Assembly (NCBI GenBank): GCA_016711295.1
Contig: JADJTE010000001.1
Span: forward strand, 496,001 to 560,000
Direction: 5' to 3'
Length of the DNA: 64,000 nucleotides
DNA from: Sphingobacteriales bacterium
Lineage (GTDB): Bacteria > Bacteroidota > Bacteroidia > Chitinophagales > UBA2359
The notes below the pieces were generated by a model. That model was not told the DNA's origin and ran no database searches. It was given only the letters and a program-made list of their open reading frames with translations. This document shows positions 1-8,874 of the stretch, piece by piece. A program made the position numbers and the translations under genes. Every line of letters starts with the position of its first letter. The stretch's first letter is position 1.

Positions 1-486
1 ATAAAAGAAATCACAGCAATGACCTATCCCGCTATCGGCAAATTTTTTAAAAGTGTAGTAAGCGGCAAAAATGAAGTAGACTATAAAAAGTTGTTTGACA
101 TCATAGGCTGGGAATACCACCTCTCCGAACAAGTAGAAGGATATTCATTTGGCGATTTTGGCATAGGCATCAACGGCGAACGCATGAAACTGATGTTTAG
201 CCAAGTAGGAAAAAACAAGTTTGGCTTGCAAGAAAACGATATCTTGCTAAAAATGAACGATACCGAAGTGACCTTTGAAAACGCGCAAATGATGTTCTTG
301 ACCCATATAGTAGGTAAAAAAGACGACTCGCCCGTTACCCTCACCGTAGAGCGCGAAGGCGCAGAACAAACCCTGACCGCTACTCCCGAAACCGCTACCC
401 GCACCGCAAAAAATGTCGTACGACAAAACAAAAACGCCAGCTCCGAACAAGTAAAATTGAGGCAATTTCTGCTAATAGGCAAATAG
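1..486 (+). CDS. M61-type peptidase, C-terminal part with PDZ domain (partial)
   Basis: The frame is open from the left edge, so this is the 3' end of a longer gene. The first residues (PAIGKFFKSVVSGKNEVDY) match the region of M61 glycyl-aminopeptidase-like proteins that precedes the PDZ domain, where a phrase like 'FF..YV.G...L.Y' is usual. About residues 45-125 look like a PDZ domain: a GIGI stretch, then FGLQENDILLKMNDTEVTF, then VTLTVEREG. The catalytic HExxH part would lie outside the window. Family members are periplasmic or membrane-associated peptidases. The family call rests on the tail only; a PDZ protein of another class is possible. The gene ends with TAG and is followed by sod after 89 bp. 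Confidence 0.6.
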   Translation: MKEITAMTYPAIGKFFKSVVSGKNEVDYKKLFDIIGWEYHLSEQVEGYSFGDFGIGINGERMKLMFSQVGKNKFGLQENDILLKMNDTEVTFENAQMMFLTHIVGKKDDSPVTLTVEREGAEQTLTATPETATRTAKNVVRQNKNASSEQVKLRQFLLIGK

Positions 487-575
487 TAGCGCAAAACGAA
501 AACAGACCCGTTAAAAAGTAATATTTTTTTCAAAACAAATAAATAACCATAGTTTCAAACCTAAAAAATATCATC

Positions 576-1184
576 ATGTCTTTCGTACTACCCGAATTGC
601 CGTATGCCTACGATGCCTTAGAGCCGCATATCGATACGCTTACGATGCAAATACACCACGGCAAACACCACCAAGCCTATATCACCAACCTGAACAACGC
701 CATTGCAGGCACTGATTTAGCCGACTGCTCGCTCGACGACCTGCTCAAAGTAGCGGGCAGCAACCCCGCTGTGCGCAACAATGGCGGCGGACATTGGAAT
801 CATAGCTTTTTCTGGGGCATCTTGTCGCCACAAGGCGGCGGCGAACCCGACGGCGAATTAGGCGCGGCCATCAATGCCTCCTTTGGCTCTTTTGCCGCTT
901 TTAAAGAAGCATTTACCAAAGCCGCCGTTACGCGCTTTGGGTCGGGCTGGGCATGGCTGGGTCTAAAAGCCAACGGTAGCCTCGCTATATGCTCTACGCC
1001 CAACCAAGACAACCCATATATGGACGTTGCCGACTGCGCCTGCCGCCCCATCTTGGGCTTAGATGTATGGGAACATGCCTATTATCTTAACTATCAAAAT
1101 CGCCGCCCCGACTACGTAGCAGCCTTTTTTAACGTGGTCAATTGGCAAGCCGTAGCCCAACACTACGCCGCTGCCAAAGCGTAG
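576..1184 (+). CDS. sodA: Superoxide dismutase, Mn/Fe type
   Basis: A 202-residue protein of the usual Fe/Mn superoxide dismutase length, converting superoxide to hydrogen peroxide and oxygen in the cytoplasm. The four metal ligands are visible: His27 in QIHHGKHH, His76 in HWNHSFFW, and Asp163 and His167 in LDVWEHAYY. Gln144 in the TPNQDNP segment and Gly-rich NNGGGHWNH favour the Mn or cambialistic type over strict Fe enzymes, where the active-site Gln comes from the earlier helix. There is no signal peptide. The gene stands alone and a hairpin terminator follows it at 1210-1262. Confidence 0.95.
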   Translation: MSFVLPELPYAYDALEPHIDTLTMQIHHGKHHQAYITNLNNAIAGTDLADCSLDDLLKVAGSNPAVRNNGGGHWNHSFFWGILSPQGGGEPDGELGAAINASFGSFAAFKEAFTKAAVTRFGSGWAWLGLKANGSLAICSTPNQDNPYMDVADCACRPILGLDVWEHAYYLNYQNRRPDYVAAFFNVVNWQAVAQHYAAAKA

Positions 1185-1209
1185 CTGTTCCTCTATAATA
1201 CAAAACACA

Positions 1210-1262
1210 TGCCCTTTATAGCCGCCAAACCTAATGTTTAACGGCAATAAAGGGCAGTTTTT
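1210..1262 (+). terminator. Rho-independent terminator after sod
   Basis: A 10-bp perfect stem (tgccctttat with ataaagggca, 1210-1219 and 1247-1256) is followed by gtttttg. It lies 25 bp after the sod stop and argues that the downstream glycosylase starts at 1303, not at an in-frame ATG inside the hairpin at 1234. Confidence 0.75.
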
Positions 1263-1302
1263 GTGTTCCTCCCGCACACCCCAAATACCCCGTTTTTTTT
1301 CG

Positions 1303-1935
1303 ATGACGCGCGATTTTTATACCCATTCCGACGTAGTGCAAATCAGCCGATGCTTGTTGGGCAAATACCTAATGACTCGTTTCGAGGGCGTTTTGACGGG
1401 CGGTATCATCGTCGAAACCGAAGCCTACTGCGGAGCTACCGATGCGGCTTGTCATGCTTTCCCAAACCGCTATACCGAGCGCACCCGAACCATGTATGCC
1501 CAAGGCGGTAGGGCATATATCTATTTGTGCTATGGCATACACCGCTTGTTTAACATAGTGACCAACACCGAAGGCAAAGCCGACGCGGTGCTGATACGCG
1601 CCATCGAACCTACGCATGGCATCAATGCCATGTATGACCGCCGCCGCTTGAACCAACCAAGCCGCACTGCCCGACCCAACTACCGCCTTACTGCCGGACC
1701 TGGCTGTGTGGCGCAGGCATTGGGCATTGGTTTGGAGCATAACGCTTATGACCTATTGCCCAATGCCGACCCGCCCAACCCCATTTGGATAGACTACGCC
1801 CCCGACCTGCCCGACCACCAAATAGTAACAAGTACGCGCATAGGCGTTGAGGGCGCGGGAGTTGACGCAGCCGCCTTGCCTTGGCGGTTTTATGTGCGCC
1901 ATAACAAGTGGGTGAGCGCCAATAAACACGGATAG
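1303..1935 (+). CDS. DNA-3-methyladenine glycosylase, AAG/MPG family
   Basis: Monofunctional base-excision glycosylase that removes alkylated purines. With the start at 1303 the protein has 210 residues, normal for bacterial AAG-type enzymes (about 190-230). Visible family blocks are LLGKYL near residue 18, the catalytic-Glu segment IVETEAY (36-42), the AYIYLCYGIHRLFN block, VLIRAIEP, LTAGPGCVAQALGI, and the end segment TRIGV...LPWRFYV. An earlier ATG at 1234 would place the first 23 residues inside the sod terminator and adds sequence unlike the family, so 1303 is preferred. It is distinct from the TagA and AlkA families. It is a single gene followed by a MITE-containing gap. Confidence 0.93.
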   Translation: MTRDFYTHSDVVQISRCLLGKYLMTRFEGVLTGGIIVETEAYCGATDAACHAFPNRYTERTRTMYAQGGRAYIYLCYGIHRLFNIVTNTEGKADAVLIRAIEPTHGINAMYDRRRLNQPSRTARPNYRLTAGPGCVAQALGIGLEHNAYDLLPNADPPNPIWIDYAPDLPDHQIVTSTRIGVEGAGVDAAALPWRFYVRHNKWVSANKHG

Positions 1936-1954
1936 CTACGTACTAAATTAGGAC

Positions 1955-2069
1955 CTAACTATTTGCCCACGCGCCTTGCTAACAAGCCGAAACAGCACGT
2001 GCCCTGCCCTCGTAAGAGGTCATTTCTAAGCAAAAACGACCATTATCTCCCATACCCCTAAATAGTTAC
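1955..2069. repeat. Degenerate copy of MITE-like element, family 1
   Basis: The ends ctaactattt (1955) and aaatagttac (to 2069) form the inverted repeat seen in better-preserved copies elsewhere in the window, and cataccccta next to the right end matches the family's subterminal block. Flanks attaggac (1947-1954) and gttagggc (2070-2077) agree at 6 of 8 positions, both differences being transitions, which fits a decayed 8-bp target duplication. The interior is too diverged to align by eye. The rest of the 1936-2292 gap holds the glyS promoter and nothing else I can identify. Confidence 0.5.
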
Positions 2070-2164
2070 GTTAGGGCGTTTGTTCAGAAGCACCAAATTT
2101 TTTATTGGCGTTTGGGGTTCTGAAAGAAAAAAGTTTGTGCATAGTCATAAGGTTTCTGCTCATT

Positions 2165-2197
2165 TTGCACAAATCATAGCGTTTGTGCGTATCTTTG
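2165..2197 (+). promoter_or_regulatory. Bacteroidota-type promoter upstream of glyS
   Basis: ttg at 2165-2167 and TATCTTTG at 2190-2197, separated by 22 bp, fit the Bacteroidota sigma-70 pattern (TTG or TTTG, 17-22 bp, TAnnTTTG). The predicted leader to the glyS ATG at 2293 is about 90 nt. Confidence 0.55.
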
Positions 2198-2292
2198 CCC
2201 CTTGTTTGCCGCTAACTCTTTATTTGAGTTAGCGCAGCTATGTTTATGTATTCAACTTTTTAGACAAAAATCTATCTATTTCTATTTACGCG

Positions 2293-3834
2293 ATGAACGC
2301 AACCGACCATTTCAAAAAAGTAATTTCGCATTGTAAAGAATACGGCTATATATTCCCGTCGTCTGAAATTTACGACGGACTAAGCGCGGTATATGACTAT
2401 GGCAGCTACGGCGTAGAGCTCAAAAACAACCTCAAAACCTATTGGTGGCGTGCTATGGTGCAGATGCACGAAAATATTGTAGGGCTTGATTCTGCCATAT
2501 TTATGCACCCTAAGATTTGGAAAGCATCGGGGCATGTTGATGCGTTTAACGACCCACTTATCGACAATAAAGACTCGAAAAAGCGTTACCGCGCCGATGT
2601 ACTCATCGAAGAATATTTGAACAAATTAGACGATAAAATCAATAAAGAAGTAGAAAAAGCTGCCAAGCGATTTGGCGAGTCGTTCGATGTCAATATGTTT
2701 CGCAGCACTAACCCGCGCGTAGCTGAGTATGCCGAAAAACGCCGCTCCGTAGCCGATAGATATGTGCGTGCAGCAGAAACAGACAATTTGGCAGAGTTAA
2801 AATCTATCATCGAAGACTGCGAAATTGCCGACCCCGAAACAGGCTCGCGCAATTGGACCGATGTTCGGCAATTCAATTTGATGTTTGCCACTCAATTCGG
2901 TGCCTTAGCGGGCAGCGAAACCGAAGATGCCAAAGTATATCTTCGCCCCGAAACAGCACAAGGCATTTTTGTCAATTTTTTGAACGTCCAAAAGAGTACG
3001 CGCCAAAAAATACCTTTCGGGATAGCCCAAATCGGCAAAGCATTTCGCAACGAAATCATAGCACGGCAATTTATTTTCCGTATGCGCGAATTTGAGCAAA
3101 TGGAGATGCAGTTTTTTGTACGTCCTGGTTCAGAAATGGAATGGTACAAACACTGGAAAGAAACCCGTATGGCTTGGCACCGCAGCATTTTTCCTGCAGC
3201 AAGATTGCGTTTTCACGACCACGAAAAATTAGCCCACTATGCCAATGCTGCCCTCGACATCGAGTTCGATTTTCCGTTTGGCTTCAAAGAATTAGAAGGC
3301 ATTCACTCGCGCACCGATTTCGATTTGGGCAATCACCAACAGCTATCGGGCAAAAAAATGCAATATTTCGACCCCGAACTCAACGAGAGCTATGTTCCGT
3401 ATGTTGTAGAAACATCAGTAGGCGTAGATAGGCTGTTTTTAGCGGTCGTATCGAGTTGTTTGGTCGATGAAAAAGTGCCCGATGCCAAAGGCGAAGATGC
3501 AACGCGCACGGTCATGAAAATTCCCGCTTTCTTAGCACCCATTAAAGCCGCTATTTTGCCTCTCGTCAATAAGGAAGAATTGACTGTCGAAGCCCGCGCC
3601 ATTTTTGACCGTCTCAAAATGGTGGCACAATGCCAATACGATGCCAAAGATGCAATTGGTCGCCGCTACCGCCGCCAAGATGCTATCGGAACGCCCTACT
3701 GCATCACCGTCGATTTCGAAACACTCGAAGACCGCTGCGTCACCGTCCGCAACCGCGATACGCTACAACAAGAGCGCGTAGCAATTGATACCCTGCCCGC
3801 TCACTTGGCGGCATTGTTAGCAGCATCGTGTTAA
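2293..3834 (+). CDS. glyS: Glycyl-tRNA synthetase, class II homodimeric type
   Basis: Charges tRNA-Gly with glycine in the cytoplasm. The 513-residue product has the form of the alpha2 (eukaryote/Bacteroidota-like) enzyme, not the alpha2beta2 GlyQ/GlyS pair. Visible blocks are the opening HCKEYGYIFPSSEIYDGL, the YDYGSYGVELKNNLKTYWW segment, motif 2 around KAFRNEI(I)AR with FRMREFEQMEMQFFV, the glycine-recognition ELEGIHSRTDFDL block, and the motif 3 region VVETSVGVDRLFLAVV. The C-terminal third, from about residue 410, is an anticodon-binding fold (KAAILPLVNKEEL). The frame is intact. The ATG follows a candidate promoter at 2165-2197, and the next gene starts within 45 bp of the stop. Confidence 0.95.
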   Translation: MNATDHFKKVISHCKEYGYIFPSSEIYDGLSAVYDYGSYGVELKNNLKTYWWRAMVQMHENIVGLDSAIFMHPKIWKASGHVDAFNDPLIDNKDSKKRYRADVLIEEYLNKLDDKINKEVEKAAKRFGESFDVNMFRSTNPRVAEYAEKRRSVADRYVRAAETDNLAELKSIIEDCEIADPETGSRNWTDVRQFNLMFATQFGALAGSETEDAKVYLRPETAQGIFVNFLNVQKSTRQKIPFGIAQIGKAFRNEIIARQFIFRMREFEQMEMQFFVRPGSEMEWYKHWKETRMAWHRSIFPAARLRFHDHEKLAHYANAALDIEFDFPFGFKELEGIHSRTDFDLGNHQQLSGKKMQYFDPELNESYVPYVVETSVGVDRLFLAVVSSCLVDEKVPDAKGEDATRTVMKIPAFLAPIKAAILPLVNKEELTVEARAIFDRLKMVAQCQYDAKDAIGRRYRRQDAIGTPYCITVDFETLEDRCVTVRNRDTLQQERVAIDTLPAHLAALLAASC

Positions 3835-3876
3835 AACATGAATAATTATAAAACCTATATTCCCCTCTTTACTTTC

Positions 3877-5738
3877 ATGAAATATTTATTGTCTTATTGG
3901 CTACTTGCCCTTGCTTTTTGCGCTACATCTTATGCCCAAGTGCAGAGTCACTGCGGTACGGAATTGCCCGAAACAGCAAGACAACAACTCCGCTATGCCC
4001 GACAACAATATGCCTTACAGCCCAAGGGGCAAGAACCCACGCGCTATATACCCATCAAACTACACATCGTAGGCACAGATACGGGTGCGGGTTACTTCGA
4101 CGCAATAGAAGCCTACCGCCTTATTTGCGAACTGAACGAAGACTACATACCCGTAGGTTTCCATTTCTATCTGGCGGGCGATTTGCACTATATCGACAAT
4201 AGCAGCTACTATATACACGATTTTGGCATAGGCGAAGAAATGATGGCGGAAAATAATGTCGATGGTGTCATCAATGTCTATATTGTACAAGACCCCGCAG
4301 GTACGTGCGGCTACTTCACTTGGGGCGGTGACGCAGTAGCTATCAACAAATCGTGTGCGGGCGAGGGTTCTACTACCTTAGCCCACGAATTGGGGCATTA
4401 TTTCTTTCTGCCGCACACATTCAGCGGTTGGGAGGGTGCTTTTGAGGGGGCTACCTTAGTTGACGAACCGCCTGCTAACGAACAAGAGCGCGTCAATGGC
4501 TCGAACTGCGCCAATACCGCCGACGAATTTTGCGATACACCCGCCGATTATCTTTCTTATCGTTGGGATTGCCCCTATAATGGCAACCTATCCGACCCCA
4601 CAGGTGCGGCTATCGACCCCGATGAAACACTGTATATGTCTTATTCTGCCGACGAATGTCAAGGACGATTCAGCAATGAGCAAATAGATGCCATGCACGC
4701 CACCTTAAACGAATTTCGCGACTACCTCATACAACCCCAACCCAATACCGAACAGCCCTACAATACTTATTTGTATTATCCGCCCAATGGTACGTTGGTT
4801 ATAGACCCTGACCACGTATTATTTTCGTGGCGACCAGTGGTCAATGCCGACCGCTATCTATTACTCGTAACGCCTAACGGCACAGGCGAGCGCGTAGAAA
4901 TTTATACTACTGATACGTTTTATGTAGCTAACCTATCGGCAAATACCAACTATACAATGAAATTGTTGCCCTTATCTTCGGGCAATACATTATAGCACCG
5001 CGCAAAATTATATTCAAAACCGCTACTGCTAATATGCTATACGTAGCTGATTTAGACGTACAGATGCCCATTTGCAACGAAGAAAACAACGGTGCTATTA
5101 CGCTTGGTGCAGGTGGCGGTACTGCCCCATATACCTATCTTTGGACAGGCGGCACTACGGGCGATACCAAATCGGGCTTAGGGTCGAGTATTTATTATGT
5201 CACCATTACCGACGCTACGGGTTCTACGGCAAAAGTACGCTTTACGTTGCCCCAGCCCGATGCCATAGAAGCCTCTGCCGAGGTGACGGGCAATACCGTA
5301 GCCGTTACTATAGCAGGAGGTTTGCCGCCCTATACTTTCAATTGGGTGACAGGTACTAACCAAGAATCCATTCAGAACAGCATTCCGGCGGGTACGTATA
5401 GTATGCTTATTACCGATGCCGCAGGTTGCACAATGACGCTTGATTACGTAGTAACAAGTATCTTGTCAGTTGCCAACCCCAACCAAGCACTTGATATATC
5501 GGTTTATCCGACAATACTATATGGCAATGCCGACCTAAACATACAACTCAAACGCCCGACGGACAAGGTGCAGCTATCGCTCATCAGCTTATCGGGGCAG
5601 ATAGTGAGTAGGCAAACTGCTACTGATGCCACCAGCACGCTGCACATACCCACCGAAGGGCTACCTGCGGGCATGTATTGGCTCAATATCCAGACATCAC
5701 AAGGCAGCAATACTCAAAAAATTGCCATCGTGAGATAA
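3877..5738 (+). CDS. Secreted M43-like zinc metalloprotease with T9SS sorting domain (one frameshift)
   Basis: A start at 3877 gives a clear signal peptide (MKYLLSYWLLALAFCATSYA). An ATG at 3838 in the same frame only adds a poor leader. The catalytic domain has HELGHYFFLPHTF, a HExxHxxxxxH metal site, and a YMSYS Met-turn, as in pappalysin-type M43 proteases; the position before LPH is Phe where Gly is usual. A fibronectin-like segment follows. The first frame ends at TAG 4993-4995, but the overlapping +3 frame continues through a SprB-like repeat (GGTAPYTYLWTGGTTG) and a typical type A sorting domain (GLPAGMYWLNIQ) to 5738. I read this as one gene with an indel close to 4985. Likely exported through Sec and T9SS. 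Confidence 0.8.
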
Positions 5739-5772
5739 ATTGCCTCTTTCCTTGTTTTATCATGCCCCCTAA

Positions 5773-5819
5773 AAAGCGTTTCGCCAATGGTCAGGAATTG
5801 ACTATTGGCGAAACGCTTT
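5773..5819. terminator. Bidirectional terminator
   Basis: A 21-bp stem with one mismatch (aaagcgtttcgccaat on the left, attggcgaaacgcttt on the right, short loop near ggaa) lies between convergent genes, with A and T tracts on both sides. It can serve both the protease (+) and the ABC ATPase (-). Confidence 0.8.
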
Positions 5820-5851
5820 GACTTTTATGGGCAGGGAGGCTTGTATTTTGC

Positions 5852-6637
5852 TTATTCTTGTACGGGAAACTCGCGTTGTTTGAGCAAATTTGCCATTCGC
5901 GACAGCATGGTGAGTTTCGCGCCATAGGCTTCGCCCAACAATTGGGCATTGAATACGGTATCTTTCGGACCCGATGCCACTAAGCGCGTATTGAGCATCA
6001 CTATCCAATCAAAATATTCGTAGGCAGATTGCAAGTCGTGGTGTACAACCAAGATGGTTTTTCCTTCATTTCGCATATTGGACAAGAGTTCCAGAATGGC
6101 ATTTTCGGTAGCGGCATCAATACCTGCAAAAGGTTCGTCCATCAGATAGATATCCGCTTCTTGGGCTAAGGCGCGGGCGATGAACACCCGTTGTTGTTGT
6201 CCGCCGGACAGTTGAGCAATTTGTCGGTGGGCAAAATCTTGTAGTTGTACTTTGCGCAGGCAGTCCATCGCTATATCGTGGTCGGAGCGTTGGAGGCGGC
6301 TCCATAGGCTTCGTTTGCCATATCTGCCCATCAGCACTACATCTATGGCACTGGCGGGAAAATCCCAATCGACCGACTCGCGCTGGGGCACATAGCTCAC
6401 CCTTTGGCGCACTTCTGATAGCGGGTTGCCAAAAATACGGACATGCCCGCTGCTTACAGGCACCAAGCCCATCGCTGCTTTGAGTACTGTCGATTTGCCC
6501 GCGCCGTTGGGTCCGATAATGCCCCCCAGCACGCCTTCGGGAATTGTAAAGTCGATATTCCAGATAGCAGGTTTATCGCGGTAGCTGACGGTCAGGTTGT
6601 GTATTTCTAAGGCGGGTTGGGGGGTTTGGATAACCAT
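5852..6637 (-). CDS. ABC transporter ATP-binding protein, Mn/Zn/Fe uptake type
   Basis: ATPase of a metal-ion importer, homologous to MntB/TroB/ZnuC. The 261-residue chain has Walker A GPNGAGKST (42-50), a Q-loop region VPQRESVDWDFP typical of the manganese/zinc chelate subfamily, signature LSGGQQQR near 145, Walker B IYLMDEP, and the H-loop VVHHD. The phrase VDWDFP..A.DVVLMGRYG is characteristic of metal-importer ATPases rather than general ABC proteins. No permease or substrate-binding gene is adjacent on either side, so the partners must lie elsewhere or be lost. Metal specificity cannot be read from the ATPase. An alternative substrate within this group (Fe, Zn) is possible. Confidence 0.9.
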   Translation of the reverse strand: MVIQTPQPALEIHNLTVSYRDKPAIWNIDFTIPEGVLGGIIGPNGAGKSTVLKAAMGLVPVSSGHVRIFGNPLSEVRQRVSYVPQRESVDWDFPASAIDVVLMGRYGKRSLWSRLQRSDHDIAMDCLRKVQLQDFAHRQIAQLSGGQQQRVFIARALAQEADIYLMDEPFAGIDAATENAILELLSNMRNEGKTILVVHHDLQSAYEYFDWIVMLNTRLVASGPKDTVFNAQLLGEAYGAKLTMLSRMANLLKQREFPVQE

Positions 6638-6698
6638 AGGTGAAATGATATGAAATATAAAATTATATATTTAAATTTTTAATTATTACAATATGCCA

Positions 6699-6832
6699 AG
6701 ACTGTAGTGCAAAAAAGGCAAAATTGGCACAAATTAAATTTAATTTCAAATTGTAAATTACTTATTTACAGCCATTTACACATTTTGAAATTAATAAACA
6801 CTTTGATAAAATGACTTTTTGCACCGCAGTCT
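6699..6832. repeat. MITE-like element, family 2 (copy 1)
   Basis: Ends agactgtagtgcaaaaa and tttttgcaccgcagtct form an imperfect inverted repeat of about 17 bp. The 134-bp AT-rich interior has no reading frame. gcca stands directly on both sides (6695-6698 and 6833-6836), consistent with a 4-bp target duplication. A second copy of the same length is at 60497-60632. The rest of the 6638-6961 gap is AT-rich and shows nothing else. Confidence 0.7.
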
Positions 6833-6961
6833 GCCAACTGTTGCCAAAATGAGGCAAATTGATAGTGCCCCCAAAGTTTAATTTTGCCCCCTAATTTTCC
6901 TTCCCCGACATTCTCTCACATCGCCCCAAAACCGTCGTCTATCTACAAATGCGATATTGGC

Positions 6962-7321
6962 TTAGTAAGCTAACAATTGTTGGGCTTGGTCGAATAAGTA
7001 GCGCAGTTCGTCGCCGATTAATACGGCAGATTGGCAGGTTGTTTCGTGCGATAGTAGCCATATTTCGGTATCGGGCAAGGCATCAGCCCATCGGTCGAGT
7101 TGGTTTTCGGGCAGTTCGTCGGGGTATTCTACCATAAATAGGTTATATTTTCCTATCAGGTAATAATTGCTAGCATTATTGCTTAACAGATGCCTCACCT
7201 TTTTGGGCGAATGGTCGGGGTCGTGTAGGGCAGCCCACAAAAAATTGCCTATTAGTTGTTGTGGGTCGTCATTCAGGACAAATGAGACGGGCGTACACTC
7301 ATTTAGATAAATAGAGCGCAT
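6962..7321 (-). CDS. Hypothetical protein
   Basis: A 119-residue soluble protein with no signal peptide or membrane segment and a fairly acidic composition. I do not recognise a family. The chain contains two aspartate/proline-rich turns (LNDDPQQL, HDPDHSPKK) and a Leu-rich tail (LRYLFDQAQQLLAY) likely to be helical. Codon use matches the neighbours and the frame is undisturbed, which supports a real gene. It is monocistronic, transcribed away from the outer-membrane gene at 7610. Candidate roles cannot be assigned from sequence alone. Confidence 0.6.
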   Translation of the reverse strand: MRSIYLNECTPVSFVLNDDPQQLIGNFLWAALHDPDHSPKKVRHLLSNNASNYYLIGKYNLFMVEYPDELPENQLDRWADALPDTEIWLLSHETTCQSAVLIGDELRYLFDQAQQLLAY

Positions 7322-7444
7322 AGAAATTGGAACATTTAGGGTAGTGAGTTGAGTAAAATGTTTGATTTAGCGGCGCAAGGTACGGATATATAGCGAAGCA
7401 ACTGCTTATGAAGCGATAAAGGTATTTTTTTTCTTGCTAAAAAG

Positions 7445-7474
7445 TTGTGTATTGCTTCAAAAAGACTATTTTTG
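7445..7474 (+). promoter_or_regulatory. Bacteroidota-type promoter upstream of the 7610 gene
   Basis: ttg at 7445-7447 and TATTTTTG at 7467-7474 with 19 bp between them. The predicted leader to the ATG at 7610 is about 130 nt. Confidence 0.45.
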
Positions 7475-7609
7475 CATGATGATTTGTACGCACTACTTTG
7501 CCTCATATAGGTATGATGTATGGCATGTATCTTTTATTCTCGGCTTTATCCTATATTCATATCAATACAGCCGCCTTATTGTCAAAAAATTATATAAACA
7601 TACAAATTA

Positions 7610-8059
7610 ATGAAATTAAAATTTTTATTCACATTCTTCTTCTTTCTCTGCCTTGCTACAACAGCCCAAGCGCAGACGTATAACGGTGCTATTGGGGCGC
7701 GTTTGGGTTTTCCTGCTGGTTTGAGCTACAAGCAATTTATAAGCCGCAGCCTTGCCATAGAAGGCATAGTCGGTCTGAACGGCATAAGCAGCGAACAGAT
7801 TGGCTTTACTGCGGCACTATTGCTCGAAAACCACAGCGAGGTATTTGTCGAGAATCTGGCACTATACTACGGCGGTGGCGGGCACTTAGGCTCTTATCGC
7901 GGCGATTTTGAGTTTGGTGTCGATGGTATTTTGGGCTTAGAATTTGTGTTTGATGGTGCGCCGCTTGCCTTTTCTTTTGATGTAAAACCTGCCATTAGCA
8001 TCACATCTAATGTGGCATTTATCGTTGGCGGGGCTTTTACGCTGCGTTATGTGTTTTAA
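7610..8059 (+). CDS. Small outer-membrane beta-barrel protein
   Basis: The product is 149 residues long. A signal peptide (MKLKFLFTFFFFLCLATTAQA, cleaved near QAQT) is followed by alternating polar/hydrophobic strands rich in Gly and aromatic residues, and the chain ends in a terminal-strand-like FTLRYVF with a C-terminal Phe, the usual signal for BamA-dependent outer-membrane insertion. Glycines cluster in the mid-chain (YYGGGGHLGSY). This is the general pattern of small 8-strand porin-like family proteins in Bacteroidota. No ligand or function can be named. It follows a candidate promoter at 7445-7474. Confidence 0.75.
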   Translation: MKLKFLFTFFFFLCLATTAQAQTYNGAIGARLGFPAGLSYKQFISRSLAIEGIVGLNGISSEQIGFTAALLLENHSEVFVENLALYYGGGGHLGSYRGDFEFGVDGILGLEFVFDGAPLAFSFDVKPAISITSNVAFIVGGAFTLRYVF

Positions 8060-8153
8060 GCCAACGAACTTGGAGCAAGTCTAAGACATGAAAGCACATG
8101 ATAGCGCATACTTTAATCAATATTTTTTATATACTATACCTATCAATAACGAT

Positions 8154-8874
8154 ATGATTAACGAATTGCCTGCTAATTACCTCACCGAGGGTTTAATCGA
8201 TTTTGAGTACAAAAATACATACTCTTAGCCTATCTGCAACTTATGTTAGCCGTCATTTTGATGAGCAAAAACTGTACCCCTTTCTATCGGATTTGATATT
8301 TCATTATCAGAGCCTATTATCGTTTAGGCAGACCAAAGAGCGCGTAGCCGAGCATTTCCCGAAACGCGTCAAGCGCATCGATTTGGACAATTTCCGCATC
8401 GAGTACGAACGCTTGATGCACGACCAATGCTACTTATCCGAGATAGAAGCCATTTTGGATTACGCACTACCTCGCCTCAAGGGGAGCGTCGAAGAGGGTA
8501 CTGAAATTTATGAGTTTGTATCTCAACACATCGCTATAGAGCCTGTCGGGATATTGCCACTCAATACAGACGAGGGTTATTTATTGCTCAACAACGGCGA
8601 TACGGGCGATATGGCAGTATTTGGCTATGCCATATCATTGTTTGAAAGCCCGAACGAGAAATACCGCAGCCTTCGGACGGCTTTTGTCCAAACTTACCAA
8701 CGGCAATTTTCGCATACGTTTGAGGGCATCAAATTAGACCTCATCAAGCAGTTTAGGCAATTGCCCAACCCCGCTACATTTGCCGTATCGAGCCGCTATG
8801 TGTTTCCGATACAAGAGACCTTGCTGCCCGTAGCCAAGCGCAGTTTGATGCGATTGTTAGCGCAGCGCAGTTAG
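8154..8874 (+). CDS. Conserved Bacteroidota protein of unknown function (two frameshifts near the start)
   Basis: From 8203 the chain contains HFDEQKLYPFLSDLIFHYQ, then VGILPLNTDEGYLLL, and the tail QLPNPATFAVSSRYVFPIQETLLPVAKR. I recognise these as a conserved Bacteroidota family with no assigned role. Members open with a segment like INELPxNYLTEGLIDFEYKKYxLLAYLQ. Here ATG 8154 encodes INELPANYLTEGLIDFEYK, an adjacent second frame encodes KYILLAYLQ, and a third frame carries the rest, so two indels within about 40 bp seem to have split the start. The only in-frame start for the long segment alone would be TTG 8203, which I think is an artefact. The protein is cytoplasmic and about 240 residues. 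Its end overlaps the convergent gene by 18 bp. Confidence 0.7.

Noticed and set aside
1234..1302. Earlier start for the 3-methyladenine glycosylase at 1234
   Set aside because: It lies inside the sod terminator and gives non-family residues.
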